DNA of 64,000 bases from Desulfotignum sp. (GTDB lineage: Bacteria; Desulfobacterota; Desulfobacteria; Desulfobacterales; Desulfobacteraceae): NCBI GenBank assembly GCA_018399285.1, contig JAGYOW010000012.1, positions 1 to 64,000 of the forward strand. Reading direction: 5' to 3'. Under the pieces are notes generated by a model. It ran no database searches. It saw only the letters and a list, made by a program, of their open reading frames with translations, and was not told where the DNA came from. This document shows, piece after piece, positions 20,700 through 30,372 of the stretch (positions are counted from its first letter, which is position 1; each line of letters opens with the position of its first letter). The position numbers and the translations under genes are program-made.

Positions 20700-21181
20700 T
20701 TTACATCATCCTTCATGAATAAAATTTGCCCAAAAAGCGGCATATCATTGGTTCAAAAAAAACGCAACGGTCTGCCAACAGGGGCGGTCCATTTTTATGG
20801 GTCCAGCTAATTTATGCTGCGATGGTATAATAATTGAATTATCAGGTTAAATTCAGTATATGAAAAAAGAGTTCTATATACAATATTCAAGATTTTGTCA
20901 ATGGATCTTTAAAATAAAAAGTCAAAGAATTCGGTCAAATAACCTGTTCAATGATTTTTTTTAAATCTGTAAGCCATTATTAATAACTTTTTTAAACCGA
21001 TATGATCATAAAGTACCATTTTGAATGAATCAAACCATTGTGTATCCAAAAAATCATATGAGAACAAAGTTTTATTAAACTCATAAAATAAGTTATTTAC
21101 AAAGATGGTTGGGTGTTTATTATTTTAATTATAGTATGAACCTGCATGACTTCAATAACCCCTGTTTTAAGGAGATGACCC
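20700..21181. other. AT-rich intergenic region between divergent fusA and DsrC-like gene
   Basis: No gene-like frame is visible in 480 bases that are much more AT-rich than the neighbouring genes. TTGAAT at 20834 with TATATG 17 bases later is a candidate plus-strand promoter, though 320 bases from the next gene. The stretch AAGGAG at about 21170 is the ribosome site of the DsrC-like gene. I see no riboswitch or terminator. Confidence 0.5.
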
Positions 21182-21520
21182 ATGACAAATATCCATGATT
21201 TGGAACTTCACCTGGATGAGGAAGGATATCTCAAGGATTTTAGATCCTGGACTGAAGAGATTGCCTGTGCTCTGGCGGAAAAGGAAGGCATCAAAGATGA
21301 ATGCCCTTTGAGCACCGAACGTATGGAAATTATCAAATTTATGCGCAACTACTATGAGAAGTTTGAGGCATTTCCAATTCTCCGGGCCGTGTGTAAAAAT
21401 GTGGGGCAGACAAAAGGCTGCAACTATGAACAGTTTCCCGATCCGGTAAAGGCCTGGAAGATTGCCGGGCTTCCCAAACCTACACCTGAGGTGTTTGCCA
21501 AGATCCGGACCACGGATTAA
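21182..21520 (+). CDS. DsrC/TusE-family protein lacking both C-terminal cysteines (RspA-like)
   Basis: A 112-residue member of the DsrC family: acidic N-terminus with LDEEGYLKDFRSWTEEIA, a middle MRNYYEKFEAFPILR, and the C-terminal arm WKIAGLPKPTPEV. In true DsrC this arm carries two redox cysteines, one just before KMAGLPKP and one at the penultimate position; here they are Trp and Glu, so the protein cannot form the DsrC trisulfide. Members lacking both have been called RspA and are thought to be regulatory. Two internal cysteines (in AVCKN and KGCNYEQ) are not at the redox positions. AAGGAG precedes the ATG. It lies 600 bases upstream of the formate dehydrogenase genes. Confidence 0.85.
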   Translation: MTNIHDLELHLDEEGYLKDFRSWTEEIACALAEKEGIKDECPLSTERMEIIKFMRNYYEKFEAFPILRAVCKNVGQTKGCNYEQFPDPVKAWKIAGLPKPTPEVFAKIRTTD

Positions 21521-21599
21521 ATTCAGTTCCCACCATGGTAACCGGTAAAAGGGAAAAAGAATACTTAATCAACGGACACCGCCAAAGTCCAACGGATTT

Positions 21600-22018
21600 T
21601 GTCCGCCAAAGGAAACTTCGTTTTCAACCTGCCTGCTGTAGATGGTACCACAGTCCAGTTACCCCGGGTTGAGGCCATCGCAGATCATTTTGGTGCATGG
21701 CACCCCCGACAGGGGGTGAATGTCCCATGTCGCTTGTTTTACAAATGTTTGACCCAGTCAACAAAATGACAATTGATGTTTTTATTGAGCCTAAAAGCGC
21801 TGGAGAACGCGAATTGACCGCTTTCCATTTCTTGAAATTGATGCCGATATCCATTGTGCTGGCTTCCCAGCTGCCCTAAGCTGTGGGACTGGCGTATGCC
21901 TCCCGGTACAATTGAGAAAAAGACACGGTGGTTCTGGCCATGTTCGGGGACGGAGCGACCTCGGAAGGGGTTTTTCATTCCCGGTTTGACTCCGGCAACC
22001 CTGGCTGATGAACAGTTG
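21600..22018 (+). pseudogene. Remnant of a 2-oxoacid (pyruvate) dehydrogenase E1 alpha gene
   Basis: One frame at 21886-22015 reads GLAYASRYN, a TGA, then EKDTVVLAMFGDGATSEG and VFHSR before another stop. GDGATSEG is the thiamine-diphosphate binding motif of pyruvate/branched-chain 2-oxoacid dehydrogenase E1 alpha, and the flanking residues match the family. Upstream, scattered frames around 21600-21850 may hold the N-terminal part, e.g. LPRVEAIADHFGAWHP, but this is weaker. Nothing of the C-terminal half, E1 beta or E2 is present, so this is a true fragment and not only a frameshifted gene. It fills most of the 600-base gap before fdhA. Confidence 0.55.
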
Positions 22019-22128
22019 AATCCCTGTGGTGTAACTTTTCTGTAACCTGTCAGTGATATGGATTCTTCAGTTTATGGCCAAGCAGTAAAATTAAGTGAAT
22101 AATTTAATCGTCAGGGAGGTAAATTTTT

Positions 22129-25100
22129 ATGAAACTCAACCGAAGAGACTTTATGAAAATTTCCGGGGTCACCGCTGCCGGCATTGCTGTCAGCGGTCTG
22201 GGCTTTGACCTGAAACCGGTCAAAGCCCACGCCAGTCTTTTGAAGACCCAGTATGCCAAAGAAACCACAACGATCTGCTGTTATTGTGCGGTGGGATGCG
22301 GTGCCATCGTTCACACCAGCCGGCGCGGGGACGGCCGGGTCATCAACATCGAGGGGGATCCGGATCATGTGATCAACCAGGGATCGCTGTGTTCCAAAGG
22401 ATCATCCCTCAAACAGCTGGTGGAAAATGACCGGCGCCTGACCGATCCCATGTACCGGGCCCCTTTTTCAGATAAATGGGAGAAGGTTTCCTGGGAATGG
22501 GCATTGTCCACCATCGCCCAGCGGGTGAAAAAGACCCGGGACAACAGTTTTGAAAAAATCAATGCCGCCAAACAGGTGGTCAACCGCACCACTCAGATCG
22601 CTTCGATCGGGTCTGCTGCCATGGACAACGAAGAATGCTGGATCTATCAGGCCCTGATGCGGTCTTTGGGGCTGGTTTACATCGAACATCAGGCCAGGAT
22701 CTGACACAGCGCAACTGTAGCGGCTCTGGCAGAGTCGTTTGGACGTGGCGCCATGACCAATCACTGGATCGATCTGAAAAATTCAGACTGTATTCTCATC
22801 ATGGGAAGCAATGCGGCGGAAAACCATCCCATTTCCTTTAAATATGTCACCCAGGCCATGGAAAACGGGGCCACGTTGATTAATGTGGATCCCCGGTTCA
22901 CCCGCACCTCCGCCAGGGCGGACATCTACACAGCCTTGAGGTCCGGAACCGATATCGCGTTTTTAGGCGGCATGATCAAGTATATTCTGGACAACAATCT
23001 GTACAATCACGAATATACAGCTGAATACACCAATGCCGGCTTTATTGTGGGAAAAGCCTTTGGGTTCAATGATGGTCTTTTTTCGGGTTACAAGAAAAAT
23101 GAAGAGGGACCTTCCATGGGCAGCTATGACAAGTCCACCTGGGCGTTTGAAATGGATGCAGATGGGGTGCCCAAAATCGATCGCACGTTGAAACACGACA
23201 GATGTGTGTTTCAGTTGATGAAAAAACATTATGAGCGGTATGATCTGGAGACGGTGTCCAGGATCACCGGGACCTCAAAACAGGATCTGCTCACGGTTTA
23301 TAAAACCTACAGTGCCACCGGGAAAAAAGGTCAGGCCGGTACCATCATGTATGCCATGGGCTGGACCCAGCATACCGTGGGCACCCAGATGATCCGTACC
23401 ATGGCCATGATCCAGCTGATGCTCGGAAACATGGGTGTTGCCGGAGGCGGTGTGAACGCGCTCCGTGGAGAGTCCAATGTTCAGGGATCCACGGATCATT
23501 GCCTGCTGTGGCATATCTGGCCCGGATATCTGAAGATTCCCCAGTCATCCAATGACAGCCTGGACGCTTACAACAAGGCATATACGCCGGTGAGTAAGGA
23601 TCCTTTGAGCGCCAACTGGTGGCAGAATTATCCCAGGTATTCGGTGAGCCTGCTCAAGGCGTTTTTCGGCGAGGCCGCCACCAGAGACAATCAGTTCGGG
23701 TACAACTGGCTGCCCAAAGTGGATGACGGAAAAGTCTATTCCTGGTTTGACCTGTTTGACGCCATGTACAAAGGAAATATCAAAGGATTTTTTGCCTGGG
23801 GTCAGAACCCGGCCTGTTCCGGATCCAATGCGTCCAAAATCAGGGAAGCTTTGGGCAAACTGGACTGGATGGTCAATACCAATATCTTTGACAATGAGAC
23901 CGGTTCCTTCTGGAAAGGACCGGGCATGGATCCCTCCAAGATCGGCACGGAGGTGTTCATGCTGCCGGCAGCGGTTTCCGTGGAAAAAGAAGGAAGTATC
24001 ACCAATTCCGGCCGGTGGATGCAATGGCGGTATCAGGGTCCCAGGCCCCTTGGCAATTCAATGCCGGACGGTGATATCATCATGCGGCTGGGCCATAAAA
24101 TCAAGGAGCTGTATCAATCTTCCGGTGAGTTTGCCGATCCCATCATCAACCTGAAATGGGATTATGAAACCCATGGGGAATTTGATGCCCACAAAGCAGC
24201 CAAAGCCATCAACGGGACCTTTACTCAAGATACCACCATCAAGGACAAGGTCTACAAAAAAGGGGCCCTGGTGCCCAGTTTCGCCTTGCTGCAGGCAGAC
24301 GGTTCCACGGCTTCCGGCAACTGGCTCTACTGCAACTCTTATACGGAAAAAGGCAATATGGCAGCCCGCAGAAGCGACAAGGACGCGCCCAACAACATCG
24401 GGCTGTATCCTGAGTTTGCCTGGTGCTGGCCGGTGAACCGGCGGATCATCTACAACCGGGCTTCCGTTGATCTCAAAGGGCAGCCCTGGGATGAAAAGGA
24501 CTGGGTGATCCGGTACCAAGGACAGGTGGACGACGGTAAATATGTCTCCGGCAAATGGGTGGGTGATGTGCCCGACGGCGGGTGGTCTCCCATGCAGAAT
24601 CCGGACGGCACCCGACGGACGGATACGAAACATCCGTTTATCATGCGCAAACACGGTCATGGGCAGATCTTTGGCCCGGGCCGGGCTGACGGGCCGTTCC
24701 CCGAGCATTACGAACCCCTGGAATGTCCGGTGGAAAAAAATTATCTGTCTTCGGTCATGGTCAACCCCACCGCCGTAGTTTACAGCACCAAAGCAGATGC
24801 CCATGCCACCTACGATCCCCGGTTTCCGTTCGTGGGCACCACCTACCGGGTGAGCGAACACTGGCAGACCGGTTTGATGACCCGTCCCCAGGAGTGGCTG
24901 ATGGAACTGCAACCCAGCATGTTTGTTGAAATGTCCGAAGAACTGGCCAAGCTCAGGGGAATCCGGAATGGCGAGCGGGTCAAGGTGGCCAGCATCCGGG
25001 GGGCGCTTGAAGCCACGGCAATCGTCACCAAACGGTTCAAACCGTTTAAAATCGGGCCAGACACGGTTCACGAAATCGGAATTCCCTGGCATTTTGGCTG

Positions 25101-25218
25101 GCGATGGCCGGAAACCGGCACAGAGGAAACCGCCAATCTTCTGACACCTCCGGCAGGGGACCCCAATACCCGGATTCCTGAAACCAAGGCCTTTATGGTC
25201 AATGTGACAAAGCTTTAA
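22129..25218 (+). CDS. fdhA: Selenocysteine formate dehydrogenase, catalytic alpha subunit
   Basis: A 1029-residue molybdenum/tungsten formate dehydrogenase when the in-frame TGA at 22702-22704 is read as selenocysteine (residue 192). The context QARI-Sec-HSATVAALAES, then FGRGAMTNHW, is the textbook active site of FdnG-type enzymes. The N-terminus has a Tat signal (RRDFMK, residues 5-10, and a hydrophobic stretch to 25), so it acts in the periplasm. The N-terminal 4Fe-4S cluster uses CYCAVGC (51-57) and the later SLCSKG. It oxidises formate to CO2 and passes electrons through fdhB. GGGAGGT lies just upstream of the ATG. Gene finders that do not know Sec split this gene at 22704. Confidence 0.96.
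22702..22748 (+). promoter_or_regulatory. UGA selenocysteine codon and SECIS region
   Basis: The TGA at 22702 is followed directly by sequence able to form the bacterial SECIS hairpin needed for SelB-guided selenocysteine insertion. The segment GTAGCGGCTCTGGC (22716-22729) lines up with the loop of the Escherichia coli fdnG element, GTAGCAAGTCTGGC. The exact fold was not computed. It implies selA, selB, selC and selD elsewhere in the genome. Confidence 0.8.
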
Positions 25219-25233
25219 GGAGGTGATCTGATC

Positions 25234-25956
25234 ATGACGAAAGCAATACTTATCGATACCACTTTGTGTACGGCCTGCCGGGCCTGCCAGGTCGCCTGTA
25301 AACAATGGCACGACCTGCCTGCTGAACAAACGACCAATGTGGGCAGTTTCCAGAATCCTCAGGATTTGAGCGACCGCACATACAAGCTGGTCCGCATGAC
25401 GGAAACCGTCATTGAAAACCGGCTGAAATGGCTGTTTTTTCCGGATCAGTGCCGCCATTGCCTGGATGCTCCCTGTTTGAGTATGGCAGTGGATGAAAGT
25501 GCCATTTACCGGGATGACCTGACAGGCGCCATCCTGTATACCCGCAACACCCGACATCTGGATCCGGAAGAAATTAATGTCTCCTGCCCCTATGATATTC
25601 CCCGGGCCGGCAACGACGGTATCATTGCCAAGTGCGATTTCTGCAATGACCGGATTCACAACGGATTGAAGCCTGCCTGTGTGACGGCCTGTCCCACCGG
25701 TGCCATGCAGTTCGGCGATCGGGAGGATATTCTGTCCATGGCGGATGACCGCTTGAAACGGGTCAGAAAAAAATTTCCAGGTGCCAGTCTGCTGAATCCG
25801 GATGAGGTCAGTGTGATTTATCTGGTGGCATTTGATCCGTCAGTATATTCAGATTATGCTGTGGCACAGGCACATCAGGGCCGGGGTGGTATCAGCCGCT
25901 CGGTGGCCCTGCGTAAGATGATAGGACCCCTTGCACGGATGATGCACATCGGATGA
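25234..25956 (+). CDS. fdhB: Formate dehydrogenase iron-sulfur beta subunit
   Basis: A 240-residue electron-transfer subunit with four 4Fe-4S sites: CTACRACQVACKQW near the start, CRHCLDAPC (about 70), CPYDIPR with CDFCNDRI (about 115-135), and ACVTACPTGAMQFG (about 149). There is no C-terminal membrane helix, unlike E. coli FdnH, so the enzyme is probably a soluble periplasmic dimer handing electrons to c-type cytochromes as in other sulfate reducers; no cytochrome gene is adjacent. It lacks its own signal and would be exported together with the Tat-bearing alpha subunit. GGAGGTGATC precedes the ATG, 15 bases after fdhA. Confidence 0.94.
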   Translation: MTKAILIDTTLCTACRACQVACKQWHDLPAEQTTNVGSFQNPQDLSDRTYKLVRMTETVIENRLKWLFFPDQCRHCLDAPCLSMAVDESAIYRDDLTGAILYTRNTRHLDPEEINVSCPYDIPRAGNDGIIAKCDFCNDRIHNGLKPACVTACPTGAMQFGDREDILSMADDRLKRVRKKFPGASLLNPDEVSVIYLVAFDPSVYSDYAVAQAHQGRGGISRSVALRKMIGPLARMMHIG

Positions 25957-26042
25957 TTTTGCCAGCGCATATTTGATCATCAAACTGACTTGCTGCCCGG
26001 AAGTTCATATTTCCGGGCAGCGTTATCCGTAAAGGAAAAAAA

Positions 26043-26924
26043 ATGGCATCAGATACCCCTATGGAAAAAAGCAAGAATCAAATACTGAAAAAAAGGCCGG
26101 CATATACGGATATTTTGAATTTTTATGTCCAGGTCTTTCAGGCCCAGGAGGAAAACCGACAACAGATTCTCATGGATCCCATATCCATTGATCCATCCCT
26201 GGTGGAAAAAAAATTCCGTCACGATATGCCTTTAATCGATCCCAAAGAATTTATGATTGACCAGAACGCGGCGGTTCAATTGATGGCCATCCTGTGTGAC
26301 ATCGCTCAAAATCAGCACAATGCATTGTCCCAGGCAGCGGTTTCTTTGCAGGCGGCCATGACGGATTCAAGGATCGATCCTGGACAGGTTTTTGATGCAT
26401 TGCTCAACAGCGATGGTGAGATGCTTTCCTCTTTTTCAGAAACCATCGGCATCAGTTCCGAGCATCTGATCATGTTCACGTATCTGAGTATGGCGCCTTG
26501 TGTTGAAATCTGTGCAAAACAGTTGAGCGGTTATCTGAAAAACCGGTCCCATGGAAAAGAGTATTGTCCTGTATGCGGCAATTTCCCGGATCTGTTTTTT
26601 CTGGATGACAAGGGTAAACGGCATCTGAAATGCAGTTTTTGCAGTCACTGCTGGGAAGTGACCCGTATGGGATGCCTGTTCTGTGACAGTAAAGATCCGG
26701 AGTTGCACCCGTATTTTTTCAGTTCTGAAGAAAAGGAATACCGGGTAAATGTGTGTAACGGGTCCCGGAAATATATCAAGGGTGTGGATATCCGCCATCT
26801 GGACCGCACGTTTTTTTCAAAAATAGAACTGGCTGCCACCCTGCATCTGGATATCAAAGCAAAGGAAGCTGGTTACACCAGCCTGTCAGATGGCATTCCG
26901 ATCAAGGAGGCGCGCCTGTCATGA
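26043..26924 (+). CDS. fdhE: Formate dehydrogenase accessory protein FdhE
   Basis: A 293-residue cytoplasmic maturation factor. The C-terminal half holds the paired metal-binding CxxC motifs of FdhE: CPVCGN (about 175), CSFCSHCWE (about 200) and CLFC (about 215), expected to hold iron or zinc as rubredoxin-like knuckles. FdhE binds the Tat-targeted catalytic subunit and is needed for activity of exported formate dehydrogenases. It lies 86 bases after fdhB, consistent with one operon. A 24-codon open frame overlaps its stop (ATGA) but stops quickly. Confidence 0.9.
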   Translation: MASDTPMEKSKNQILKKRPAYTDILNFYVQVFQAQEENRQQILMDPISIDPSLVEKKFRHDMPLIDPKEFMIDQNAAVQLMAILCDIAQNQHNALSQAAVSLQAAMTDSRIDPGQVFDALLNSDGEMLSSFSETIGISSEHLIMFTYLSMAPCVEICAKQLSGYLKNRSHGKEYCPVCGNFPDLFFLDDKGKRHLKCSFCSHCWEVTRMGCLFCDSKDPELHPYFFSSEEKEYRVNVCNGSRKYIKGVDIRHLDRTFFSKIELAATLHLDIKAKEAGYTSLSDGIPIKEARLS

Positions 26925-27006
26925 AACATCCTGTTCTATGTCTGGCAGTGATTTTGACAAGGGATTTATGCCTTACGTCTGAGTCATGCCAATGACAGTA
27001 TTTTCA

Positions 27007-27040
27007 GGGCATAAACAGGGCAATACTCATTTTTATGCCC
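27007..27040. terminator. Hairpin between convergent fdhE and the STAND-BTAD regulator
   Basis: GGGCATAAA (27007-27015) and TTTATGCCC (27032-27040) form a perfect 9-bp stem with a 16-base loop. It lies between two convergent genes, two bases from the stop of the minus-strand regulator. There is no strong T-run on either side, so the terminator call is moderate. Confidence 0.5.
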
Positions 27041-27041
27041 G

Positions 27042-30000
27042 TCAGAACCCTTGATTCTTTTTCTGGTTTTGGATGCTGGCAAAGAGTTCAACGGTTCGGA
27101 AATCCGGTTTGGCATCCATCTCCTTTTCAAGCATGGCTGTGAATGACACATACAGATTCAGGGCTTTTTTGATCCTGCCGCTGTCGGCATACAGGATCAT
27201 CAAATTTCGGCACGCGCTTTCCAGGCAGGGATCCATGTTTAAAACCGCCTGCCAGGTATCAATCGCCAGATCAGTCTGGTCCAGGTTTTCATGGATCAGC
27301 GCTTTGGCGGACATCATTTCCAGATATCTGGATCGATACAGGATCCTTTGCCGTTCCACCCAGTCCAGGTATGGCTCTTCGGCGAAAAAATCACCTTGAT
27401 AGATATCAACGGCCTTTTCATATATCTCCAAGGCCTTTTCAAGCCGGTCTTTGCCGGCCAGCCGGTCCGCTGCTTTTCCCATGTTCATGAATTCTGTGGC
27501 ATCGATGGAAACCATTTCCATATCAAAGGATATCCTGGATGCTTTCTGAAAAACATAACTGCATCCAAAGATTTTTTCGATATCTTTTTCCAGTACTTTT
27601 CTCAAGCGATGCAGGGTGATCTTGAAATTTTTCTCTCCGGATTCAGACGAAGCCTCCGGCCATAGATCATTGATCAGAATCTCTTTGGGCACATCTATGC
27701 CGCCATGCCGGACCAGTAATTTGAGCAGCATCAGCGGTTTGGTGCCTTCAAATTCTCTGACATCGATCATCCGGGTGCCGATCCGGATGACAAAACAGCC
27801 GAATGTCCGGATATGCAGCCGGGGCAATACCCGTTTGTATACGGGTGCCAGCCGGGCCGCCAGATCTGGTCGTTCCTTTTTCCCGGCAGTCCGGATTCTT
27901 TCTGCCAAAGCCTGTTCAAGACCTGTCGTGTCAAGGGCCTTCACCATGGATTTGACGTGGTTTATTTCCGGAAAACAGCGCGGGAAATCGTCTGTTTCCA
28001 TCAAGGCCATGAGTGCCGAGATCAGCATCTGGTCTTTGATGAGCGGCAGACAACGGTATCCTTCTTTTTTGGATTTTACAAATCCTTTTTCAAAAAAAAA
28101 GATGGCCTCATTTTTCCGGGAAAGCGCCCAGAAGCAGATGCCTGCGGCAATCAATGTTTCGCATAAGCTCAGCCCGGACCCTGTTTTTTCAAAATAATCC
28201 GCCGCCGGAAGCAAATGTTCCAGTGCCTGATCATATTGATTGCAGGACAAATGGAGTATCCCTGCCAGCTGGCGTGTCAGAAAATAATGGATATCCCCTT
28301 TTTTTGCCGGGTCGAACGCGTGAAGTGATGCGTTGACATGTCCCAGGGCACCGGAAAAGTCGTTTTTCAGAAAACATGTCAGCGCATGAATTCGGCAGGA
28401 GATGCCCTGATAAAAGGTGTTTCCTTCAAGAATAGAAAAATCGTTCAAATGGTCGGCCATTTGTGCGGCATCTGCAAACCGGCCGGAACAGGCAAACAGC
28501 AGGGCTTTTTCTTCCACCAGAACCGGATACAGAAAAATCAACCCGAATGTATCGATATCTTCTTCACAGCGGTCCAGCAAAGATTCCGCCTGCTCAAACT
28601 GCTGGTTTTTCAAAAACAGATCGATGTCCACAATGTGTTTCAATACCCGGTATTCAGGACTCTGTCGTTTCCGGTCCATCTGAAGGATCTGGGCAAGCAG
28701 TTTTCGGGCATTGTCAAAATCACCGGCCCGGACATATCCCAGGGCCAGGGTGATGGAAGTGTTGAACATCAGACCGGGATCATTGATCTGACGGGCCAGA
28801 AGCCGGGCGGTTTTACAGGCGGAAATGCCTTTGGTGAAGTTGCCGGACCCGGCAATATATCCCAGCCCGATTTTTTGCAGCAGCAGCCCTCTGGCCCATG
28901 GGAACTGTTCTGTTTTTCCGGTACCGGTTAAAAGGGATTCTCCTTTTTGGATCCAGTTTTCAATGGCAGCAGAGGGTTTTCTGACAAATACGGCCGCCTC
29001 GATTAAAAATCCGGATGACAACAGCATACCCCGGAGATCATCTGTCTGCCTGAACAGAGAAAATGCGGTTTCAAATCGGTCAATGTTTTTCCGCCCACCT
29101 TTGATCCGGTGGGGGATGATGGAGAAAAACGTCAGCCAGGGGTCTGTTGCCACCTGTTTCCCAGGCAGCCGGTTGATCCATTTTTCAAGACTGGACAGGT
29201 TTTCCCGAATCAGGTAGTCAGATCCTTTGATCCGGATGATCCGGGCCATCTGGTCGGTGTCTCCGGCCAGGTCACAGCATTTGAGGGCCGCCTCATGCCG
29301 CCGGTTTTTCCACAATGCCCGGGCAACTTCGCGGTAAATTTTTTGAATCTGTTCATGGGAACAGGTCCGGGCCATCTGCTGGGATAAAAAATTTCTGAAC
29401 AGGCGATGGTACCGGAATTCATATTTTCCTTGACGGTCATGGATCCGCTGGATAAACAGGTTCCGTCTTTCAAGCCGGTTCAGTATTGACAGGGCGGTCT
29501 GCGGGTCAAACAGAATTTGTGTGGTGGCCGTGTCGATGGTCTCGGGCACGGCAGTGATCATCAGGAACTGTTTGATGTCATCAGGCAGGCGGTTGTAAAT
29601 TTCCTGGGAAAAATAGGTAAATGTTTCTTCAGACAAATGCCGGGGAATGTCGTCTAAAAAAAAGTTCGTCTGATTGAGAGATTCTTTGACCAGGGTCAAT
29701 CCGCCGATCCAGCCATTGGTCATTTCGTGGAGGCGGGTTATCTGGGAAAGGTTCAGCTCCGGCCGGCTGAAAAACAGGTCCCGGGTTTCCTCCAGAGTAA
29801 ACGTCAAGTCCTGATTTTCAATGATACAGATCTGCCGGGATATTTTCAGCGCTGCGATGTTGCAGTCCGGAATGGTCCGTGACAGGATAAACCGTTTCAG
29901 AAAATCATTGGGGATCGTCAGTAAGCGGAAAACCAGGTCAGCCCCCGGACTGGAACCATCCAGCTGTTCCAGATCATCCAGCACCAGTGCCACCGGAGCG

Positions 30001-30362
30001 GTTAACCGGTCAAAAAGATCCGTTAACGCCCTGACATGCTGTAAAAGCCGCCGGCCTGCACCCAAAATCGTGCTGCCGGTGAGCAGCGGTTCCGGATGAT
30101 CGGATGTTTCGTCTATTCTGTTGAATGATTCAACAATCCGGTCAAACAGTTTTTCACCGTCATTGTCATCTTCGGTCAGATGAATCCAGATGACCGGAAT
30201 ATTTTTTTCAGCCAGATAAGAGGCGACAAGGGTGGTCTTTCCCTGGGCAGCCTGGCCCGTGATCAGAAAATCAGGTTTATGAAACTGGCTGTCCAGAAGT
30301 TCGAACAAACGGCTGCGTCTGAGTACATCACTGAAATATGGCAGATTGGAAGATGGGATCAT
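27042..30362 (-). CDS. STAND NTPase with TPR repeats and C-terminal OmpR-type/BTAD activator domains
   Basis: A 1106-residue transcription factor. Residues 1-330 form a MalT-like STAND NTPase (Walker A GQAAQGKTT near 45, Walker B-like LVLDDLEQLDG near 150). Residues 340-820 are helical, TPR-like repeats. The C-terminus has an OmpR/SARP-type winged helix (about 860-950, IRTFGCFVIRIG to WPEASSESGEKNFKITLHRLRKVL) and a BTAD domain (about 955-1095). Such proteins bind DNA once the NTPase switch is released by a ligand or partner. The ATG at 30362 is 10 bases after the stop of the REC-STAS gene; a longer frame to 30458 overlaps that gene. It is the last gene of the signalling cassette and is intact. 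Confidence 0.88.
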   Translation of the reverse strand: MIPSSNLPYFSDVLRRSRLFELLDSQFHKPDFLITGQAAQGKTTLVASYLAEKNIPVIWIHLTEDDNDGEKLFDRIVESFNRIDETSDHPEPLLTGSTILGAGRRLLQHVRALTDLFDRLTAPVALVLDDLEQLDGSSPGADLVFRLLTIPNDFLKRFILSRTIPDCNIAALKISRQICIIENQDLTFTLEETRDLFFSRPELNLSQITRLHEMTNGWIGGLTLVKESLNQTNFFLDDIPRHLSEETFTYFSQEIYNRLPDDIKQFLMITAVPETIDTATTQILFDPQTALSILNRLERRNLFIQRIHDRQGKYEFRYHRLFRNFLSQQMARTCSHEQIQKIYREVARALWKNRRHEAALKCCDLAGDTDQMARIIRIKGSDYLIRENLSSLEKWINRLPGKQVATDPWLTFFSIIPHRIKGGRKNIDRFETAFSLFRQTDDLRGMLLSSGFLIEAAVFVRKPSAAIENWIQKGESLLTGTGKTEQFPWARGLLLQKIGLGYIAGSGNFTKGISACKTARLLARQINDPGLMFNTSITLALGYVRAGDFDNARKLLAQILQMDRKRQSPEYRVLKHIVDIDLFLKNQQFEQAESLLDRCEEDIDTFGLIFLYPVLVEEKALLFACSGRFADAAQMADHLNDFSILEGNTFYQGISCRIHALTCFLKNDFSGALGHVNASLHAFDPAKKGDIHYFLTRQLAGILHLSCNQYDQALEHLLPAADYFEKTGSGLSLCETLIAAGICFWALSRKNEAIFFFEKGFVKSKKEGYRCLPLIKDQMLISALMALMETDDFPRCFPEINHVKSMVKALDTTGLEQALAERIRTAGKKERPDLAARLAPVYKRVLPRLHIRTFGCFVIRIGTRMIDVREFEGTKPLMLLKLLVRHGGIDVPKEILINDLWPEASSESGEKNFKITLHRLRKVLEKDIEKIFGCSYVFQKASRISFDMEMVSIDATEFMNMGKAADRLAGKDRLEKALEIYEKAVDIYQGDFFAEEPYLDWVERQRILYRSRYLEMMSAKALIHENLDQTDLAIDTWQAVLNMDPCLESACRNLMILYADSGRIKKALNLYVSFTAMLEKEMDAKPDFRTVELFASIQNQKKNQGF

Positions 30363-30372
30363 GAGACGGTTA

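Noticed and set aside
21911..21916. TGA inside the E1 alpha remnant as a second selenocysteine codon
   Set aside because: E1 alpha has no selenocysteine, no SECIS-like hairpin follows, and the frame ends again after 34 codons.
24058..25659. A 533-codon open frame antisense to fdhA and fdhB
   Set aside because: Codons mirror the real genes on the other strand; no recognisable domains and no ribosome site. Long antisense frames are common at this base composition.
26921..26998. A short frame overlapping the fdhE stop as the start of a mobA or fdhD gene
   Set aside because: Only 24 codons and no GTP-binding or other motif after the start.
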